This document shows positions 59,741 to 64,000 of a stretch of 64,000 bases of DNA, in pieces. The DNA is from Akkermansiaceae bacterium UBA2381 (GTDB lineage Bacteria > Verrucomicrobiota > Verrucomicrobiia > Verrucomicrobiales > DEV007). Positions within the stretch are counted from its first letter, which is position 1, and each line of letters opens with the position of its first letter. A program made the translations under genes and the position numbers. Under the pieces are notes generated by a model, which was not told where the DNA came from, made no database searches, and was given only the letters and a program-made list of their open reading frames with translations. The DNA is taken from positions 58,517-122,516 of the forward strand of contig DDSV01000049.1 in the NCBI GenBank assembly GCA_002344215.1, written 5' to 3'.

Positions 59741-60918
59741 TTTCCGCTCACCCTCACTCTTTCCGCAAAATCGATCACATGCCGGGAGAGTTGAACCTTG
59801 AAGTTAGGCGGGCCGAATCGCTCCATCAAGCAGGGAAGTTCCTCCGCCAGTTCTTTCACTCTCCGCGGGTTTTCGAGCATGGTCAAAATTTTGACCACGG
59901 CCTCATCGTCATCGCCATATTGCAACTCCGGAAGCGGCACGATCTCCCCGGCACCGCCGGTGGAGGGCACGAAAGGGAGACATCCCATCGAAGCCATCTC
60001 CGCAACGGCAATCCCGAATGCTTCGATCCGGCAGGCATGGATCGCGTAGGTCCGACTCGAGAGGATCTCCCATTTGGCCTCAAGGGCGAGGAATCCTGTC
60101 GGTATGATCCAGTCACGGTCGGGCTCAATCATACGTGCAAGCTCCCGCCCGTAATCGGAGTCTTGAAGATCTCCGATGAGGTGCAGCGAGACCGGATAAC
60201 CCGAGTCCCTCACCCGGCGGAGAATCCTGACAATACGCTCAATCTCCTTTTCAGGAACAACACGACCAAGGCATACAAAACCCATCGGGTCTCTGTGCCC
60301 GGATCCTGCCGGACTTACGGGCAAAGTGACCGGAGGAAAGATCACCTCTGCCCCAAAGACTCCGAAGTGAGTCTCCAACTGTCGGGCCGACCAGGCCGAG
60401 TTGGCGAGAATCAGGCCGCCCCATTGGGAGAGAGGGGGTCTCCGGCCACCGATCCAATCGCCCAGTCCCAGGTAGAGACGCCGGAGCAGACCTGATCGAT
60501 GCTGAAAAGATTCGGTCGCATGGGAATTGAGACGTCTCCGCATCTCCTCACTGAAGCTGAAATCACCGATGAGATGGATCGCCGGCCGGCCAAAGTCGAT
60601 CGGATTGTAGGCACTGAGACAGAGATCAAAAGATGAGGCAATCTTCCGGCAATATCTCCCGAAATACCGTTGTTGAAGATAGACGAGACGATTGGGTCCA
60701 TTCACGCCGGGAAGCACCGGAGCCTTCAAGGTCTGAAATTTCAACGGGTCGACGGCGGTTCCGTAAACACGGTTGAGTTCCGCCCAATCGACCCGCGAAG
60801 CGGTGACAAAGGTAAGGTCGTAGTCGTCCTGCAACGCCTCAACGGTCCACATGGCAGTCGCTTCCGACCCGCCCCTCCCCATCCAGGGATGAGCCACCAG
60901 TATGGATGGCCGTTTCAT
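59737..60918 (-). CDS. Glycosyltransferase family 4
   Basis: 393 aa. N-terminal RPSILVAHPWMGRGGSEATA is the GT-B acceptor start, and the donor domain has FVCLGRVVPEKEIERIVRI and CRIEAFGIAVAEMASMGCLP with the EX7E pair. Overlaps the GT2 gene upstream and the deacetylase gene downstream by 4 bases each, so these are co-translated. The sugar it moves is unknown. Confidence 0.85.
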   Translation of the reverse strand: MKRPSILVAHPWMGRGGSEATAMWTVEALQDDYDLTFVTASRVDWAELNRVYGTAVDPLKFQTLKAPVLPGVNGPNRLVYLQQRYFGRYCRKIASSFDLCLSAYNPIDFGRPAIHLIGDFSFSEEMRRRLNSHATESFQHRSGLLRRLYLGLGDWIGGRRPPLSQWGGLILANSAWSARQLETHFGVFGAEVIFPPVTLPVSPAGSGHRDPMGFVCLGRVVPEKEIERIVRILRRVRDSGYPVSLHLIGDLQDSDYGRELARMIEPDRDWIIPTGFLALEAKWEILSSRTYAIHACRIEAFGIAVAEMASMGCLPFVPSTGGAGEIVPLPELQYGDDDEAVVKILTMLENPRRVKELAEELPCLMERFGPPNFKVQLSRHVIDFAERVRVSGK

Positions 60919-62207
60919 TTTCGGACCGCTGTTTCCAATTCAGCGGGCCGTCCCTTTTTTTCCGGGCCAGCGGTTTGCATCCCGGGACCGGTCGCACGCT
61001 TCGTCGGTTCCCAGACACTGTTTCGCGGCCCCTTCATGAAGTCGAGAAATCCAAGGAAAAGCGCGAAATTCATTGAGTAAAAATATCTCGCGAAGCGGAA
61101 CAGCTTTACCTGAATCCCGCTTTGTCTCCGACTCAGGATAAGATCCCCTGCCCCCATCAGCAGTGTTCCCAGAAATCCGACCAGCGGGAGCCAGTAAAAG
61201 GATTGAAGAAACGGGAGGATCAGGAGCGAAAGAAAGATCCCTAAGAGCAGGAAGGGACCGCACCAACGCAGGCCCTTATGCGACCAGAAGGCAAAGAATG
61301 TGGCGAGGTCACTGTTCCAGGGAAGCAGAAAACGGCGGAAATGGTTCAGATTCTGAAAGTTCCCCGCCGCGATGCGCCGCTTCCGTCGAAATTCTTCCTT
61401 TATCTCGATGGAGACGGCTTCAAAACAAACCGCCTCAAGATCAACGATTGCTTTGTGTCCCTGTTCCAGACAACGGAAGGTCAGGAAAAAGTCATCCACG
61501 ATATGGTTCGCCGGAACGGGTGAAAAAAGCGAGGATCGCATGGCATAACAGGCACCGAAGGCACCCATCACTTTGCCCCAGAGAACTCCCTCACGGTACT
61601 TGGCCAGATTCTCCTGTCCGATGTAGGCCTCCTCCTCATCTCCGATTCCCGCGTGTTGACGAACCGGATCCCGCACCGCGGCCCCTACCAGACCGACATC
61701 GGAGCGCTTGAAATGGGAGGTGAGCCGGCGGAGGAGATCTGCAGACCAGACGACATTCGCATCACAGAGGACAAATACGGCCGATTCCGGATTCTCGAAA
61801 CGCGCGCGCGCCTCCCCGACGAGTTGATTGATGATTCTGATCTTTCCATTCCGTCCGCCGAACACCGTGAGATGCAGATTCGAATGCTCCCTGCGAAAGC
61901 GGTTCACGATTTCGTCACTACGATCAGTCGAACCGTCCGACCCTATCAAAACACGAATCTTACCGGCCGGATAGTCGGAGGCGAGGATGGAATCGAGGGT
62001 GGCTTCAATGACCGACTCTTCGTTATAGACCGCCATCAGGACGGCCACTTCCGGAAGATCACGATCTGAAACAAAACGATCCCCGGGGAGTTTTTTTCCC
62101 TTCGCGAGAATTCCCAGAAGGACAGGATAGACGGCATACGTGTGAGCCAGGAGCAGAAGACAAGCCCAGAAGAGCAGAGAGAGTAACACTGTGACAATGA
62201 CCGTCAT
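60915..62207 (-). CDS. Glycosyltransferase family 2, membrane-anchored
   Basis: 430 aa. The ATG at 62207 (MTVIVTVLLSLLFWACLLL) is chosen because it gives the ATGA overlap with the polymerase gene end (62204); the frame extends to 62255. One N-terminal helix, a GT-A domain with VAVLMAVYNEESVIEATLDS and FVLCDANVVWSADLL (DxD-like), DDFFLTF, and three C-terminal helices. Resembles polymerising or lipid-linked glycosyltransferases of the cellulose synthase group, though the QxxRW motif is not clear. Confidence 0.82.
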   Translation of the reverse strand: MTVIVTVLLSLLFWACLLLLAHTYAVYPVLLGILAKGKKLPGDRFVSDRDLPEVAVLMAVYNEESVIEATLDSILASDYPAGKIRVLIGSDGSTDRSDEIVNRFRREHSNLHLTVFGGRNGKIRIINQLVGEARARFENPESAVFVLCDANVVWSADLLRRLTSHFKRSDVGLVGAAVRDPVRQHAGIGDEEEAYIGQENLAKYREGVLWGKVMGAFGACYAMRSSLFSPVPANHIVDDFFLTFRCLEQGHKAIVDLEAVCFEAVSIEIKEEFRRKRRIAAGNFQNLNHFRRFLLPWNSDLATFFAFWSHKGLRWCGPFLLLGIFLSLLILPFLQSFYWLPLVGFLGTLLMGAGDLILSRRQSGIQVKLFRFARYFYSMNFALFLGFLDFMKGPRNSVWEPTKRATGPGMQTAGPEKKGRPAELETAVRK

Positions 62208-63820
62208 GATTCGCGGGCTTTCTCGCCGGCCGGTGATTCGAAGGAGTAGCTGCATCCGACGAGATGGTGTCCCCCGACTCTCTCGCCCTCGATTTTAACG
62301 ACCGGGGTGCGTCCCTGAAAGGGAGCACCGACCGCCGTCTCTCCAATCTCGGCGGCCGTTTCCTCATCGAGAATAAGCTGGGTCGCCTCCTGACCGAGTG
62401 CCTCGCGATAGCGGAGGAAGAACGCACGATTGTAGAAAAACTGGGGCAATGCGACCATGAACCCGAAGAGCACTCCGGTGAATCGCTCGTCGAATGGATT
62501 CCTCGTGATGCTTTCACTCAAAGTGGCCCACATCGAGATAAACGGGAGGAAGACGAGAAACGAATCCCACGCCCTCGGACCCATTACTGTTTTTGAGTTC
62601 AAGCGGGCGGCATGAAGGCTCAATCCCATCGGAATAAAAAATGACAGGAGCACGATCACGATCCCGATAAAGCCGGTCGAAAAGAGGGTGTAGGTCCAGA
62701 TACTGTGCCCCGCGCTGAAGATTTCATCAGGAAACTGGTGTCTATCGTTGGGGTAGACGAGGAACAACTCGGGGTAGTAGGACTCATCCCAGTAATAGGC
62801 GGCTCCAAGTCCCCGGCCGTAGATGAAACTGTGCGGATCTTTGGCCAGAATATCCCACATCGATTTTGCCTCTGCCTTGCGCATGAGGGACGAGAGATCC
62901 TCTGTCGTTGCCCCGCCCTCCCCGCGATTGTCAAACATGCGCTGATACCAGCGGTCCGCGAGGTTAGGCTGGATCAGGGCAACACCGACGACCACAAAGA
63001 CCATGGCCAATCCCATCGCAAAAAGCGGCCCGATTTTCCGGAAAGGAAAGCGAAGGTCAACCATTCGCCAGATCAAGGCGAGCACCAGGCAGAAGGTTCC
63101 GGTCATGAAGGAGACCACGATGGGAAGGGCAAGGCTGCGGGTGATCGAAATCGCCGCGACGGCCAGCGGAACACCGAAGATGACAAGACTCCACCAGGTA
63201 AACTTGTGCCGCAGAAGAAAGGCGCAGCCGACCCAGGCAAAAAGGAATCCCATGGCAGGGCTAAGAATCTCCATCCGAATCTCCGAGAGCGGAGTGCCCG
63301 AAGCAAGCGCTCCGAAACCGAATCGCCAGAGAACATTGGTGAGAGCGGCAAAGAGAAACCAGCGAACCGCCTCTCCCGGCCTCATCCCGTTGGCGGCAAC
63401 AATGAGCGTCGCATTGATGCCGAAACCGACAAGCAGGAGAGGAATCGAGAGACGAAGGATGCGGCCGGCTTCGTTGTCCCACAGAAAAGCCACCGTCAGG
63501 CTCATGACGACGTAGCCCCACCACATCAAGACAACATAGACGCCCGGCCGAACGAGAAGCTTCCTGAGTCCCAGCAGAGTCGTCAATCCTCCCGAGAGAA
63601 GTGCGATTCCCAGGAACGCGAACTGAAAAAGCGATCCCCCGGTTGATACCGCCCCGAACTCAAGATCAGGGGACTTGTAGTCAAAGACGAAGGAGAAAAG
63701 GAAGATGACAAAAAGCGGGCGCAGCCACTTCAGCATCGGAGTGGCCGGAGCATCGATCTCGGCCTGATCGTTGGCGATTACCTGTCGGATAAAGTTCACG
63801 AAACAAAGAACGAAGCACAA
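62204..63820 (-). CDS. O-antigen ligase/polymerase-like membrane protein
   Basis: 538 aa with about 11 hydrophobic segments and one large loop containing RGLGAAYYWDESYYPE and NRGEGGATTEDLSSLMRK, as in O-antigen ligases and Wzy polymerases. The start may be internal at 63736 (MLKWLRPLF). Lies between a sugar transferase and GT2 gene and overlaps the latter by 4 bases, which supports a polymerase or ligase of the second polysaccharide. Confidence 0.72.
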   Translation of the reverse strand: MCFVLCFVNFIRQVIANDQAEIDAPATPMLKWLRPLFVIFLFSFVFDYKSPDLEFGAVSTGGSLFQFAFLGIALLSGGLTTLLGLRKLLVRPGVYVVLMWWGYVVMSLTVAFLWDNEAGRILRLSIPLLLVGFGINATLIVAANGMRPGEAVRWFLFAALTNVLWRFGFGALASGTPLSEIRMEILSPAMGFLFAWVGCAFLLRHKFTWWSLVIFGVPLAVAAISITRSLALPIVVSFMTGTFCLVLALIWRMVDLRFPFRKIGPLFAMGLAMVFVVVGVALIQPNLADRWYQRMFDNRGEGGATTEDLSSLMRKAEAKSMWDILAKDPHSFIYGRGLGAAYYWDESYYPELFLVYPNDRHQFPDEIFSAGHSIWTYTLFSTGFIGIVIVLLSFFIPMGLSLHAARLNSKTVMGPRAWDSFLVFLPFISMWATLSESITRNPFDERFTGVLFGFMVALPQFFYNRAFFLRYREALGQEATQLILDEETAAEIGETAVGAPFQGRTPVVKIEGERVGGHHLVGCSYSFESPAGEKARES

Positions 63821-63836
63821 GGAACGACGAACCCGA

Positions 63837-64000
63837 CTAGCAAGCCCCTTCCCGTTTGATGAATGTCAGGAGCATGATCTGGAAGTCCAGAATCACGTTC
63901 CAATTTTCGATGTAGTGGAGATCGAAGCGAATTCTTTCCGAAAGATCGGTATCCCCGCGCAGACCATTGACCTGAGCCCAGCCGGTGATGCCGGGTTTGA
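63837..64000 (-). CDS. Sugar transferase, C-terminal end (rest outside window)
   Basis: The frame is open to the window edge and encodes the last 53 residues of a bacterial sugar transferase: KPGITGWAQVNGLRGDTDLS, then ERIRFDLHYIENWNVILDF and a terminal TFIKREGAC. The motif KPGITG.AQV is shared with the sugar transferase at 10362-11771. It is the first gene in the window of the second polysaccharide unit, 16 bases from the polymerase gene. Confidence 0.9.
   Translation of the reverse strand, partial: KPGITGWAQVNGLRGDTDLSERIRFDLHYIENWNVILDFQIMLLTFIKREGAC

Noticed and set aside
62705..63646. 313-codon plus ORF
   Set aside because: It is antisense to the polymerase gene, with a Lys/Glu/Asp/Gly-heavy product that is typical of a shadow of a membrane protein.

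Overview
The window is about 64 kb of moderately GC-rich bacterial chromosome. The gene content points to the Verrucomicrobia, or less likely another Planctomycetes-Verrucomicrobia-Chlamydiae lineage. Reasons are the DUF1549/DUF1553 plus DUF1501 pair at the left end, stand-alone planctomycete-type cytochrome c proteins, a Ser/Thr kinase with a large exported half, and few Shine-Dalgarno sequences. The phylum is an inference from gene content; there is no rRNA in the window.

Layout. 1-9 kb: cytochrome-linked DUF1549/1553 and DUF1501 proteins, a class C beta-lactamase-fold hydrolase, a RelE/RelB-type toxin-antitoxin pair, an SLC13-type permease, a stand-alone methyltransferase-type DNA repair protein and a DUF3820 protein. 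9-18 kb: a first exopolysaccharide locus (sugar transferase, a truncated duplicate of it, Wzz/Wzc-like protein, flippase, polymerase, two glycosyltransferases). 18-36 kb: housekeeping and signalling (quinone oxidoreductase, PolX, Ser/Thr kinase, a GspL/GspM-like remnant of a secretion or pilus operon, prfB with a programmed +1 frameshift, recO, an MgtC/DUF4010 membrane protein, a PocR-AraC regulator, a NarX/NarL-like two-component pair, a universal stress protein).

36.4-46.0 kb is the most interesting part: a chromosomal integron. A leftward tyrosine recombinase carries every signature of IntI, including the integron-specific insert, the catalytic residues at IntI1 spacing and the GVRSPLD tail, plus about 136 extra N-terminal residues. 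To its right, in the classical divergent arrangement, lie a candidate attI and an array of 14 cassettes. Each cassette ends in a recognisable attC site (54-128 bp, imperfect palindromes with unpaired bases in one arm). The 15 cassette ORFs all read rightward, start about 12-19 bases after the crossover point, and match no family I can name. Eight end inside their own attC, so the site itself encodes a Pro/Ala/Thr/Ser-rich C-terminal tail in a conserved frame.

46-58 kb: creatininase-family hydrolase and MFS transporter, a haem-motif alpha/alpha-toroid protein, N-methyl-tryptophan/sarcosine oxidase, an RND efflux pump and its adaptor, tRNA-Arg(ACG) and tRNA-Pro(CGG), a TMEM220-like protein, a PQQ-type sugar dehydrogenase and a PrsW-like protease. 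58.9-64 kb: a second polysaccharide locus on the minus strand (sugar transferase cut by the window edge, polymerase, GT2, GT4, PIG-L deacetylase) with 4-base overlaps between several genes.
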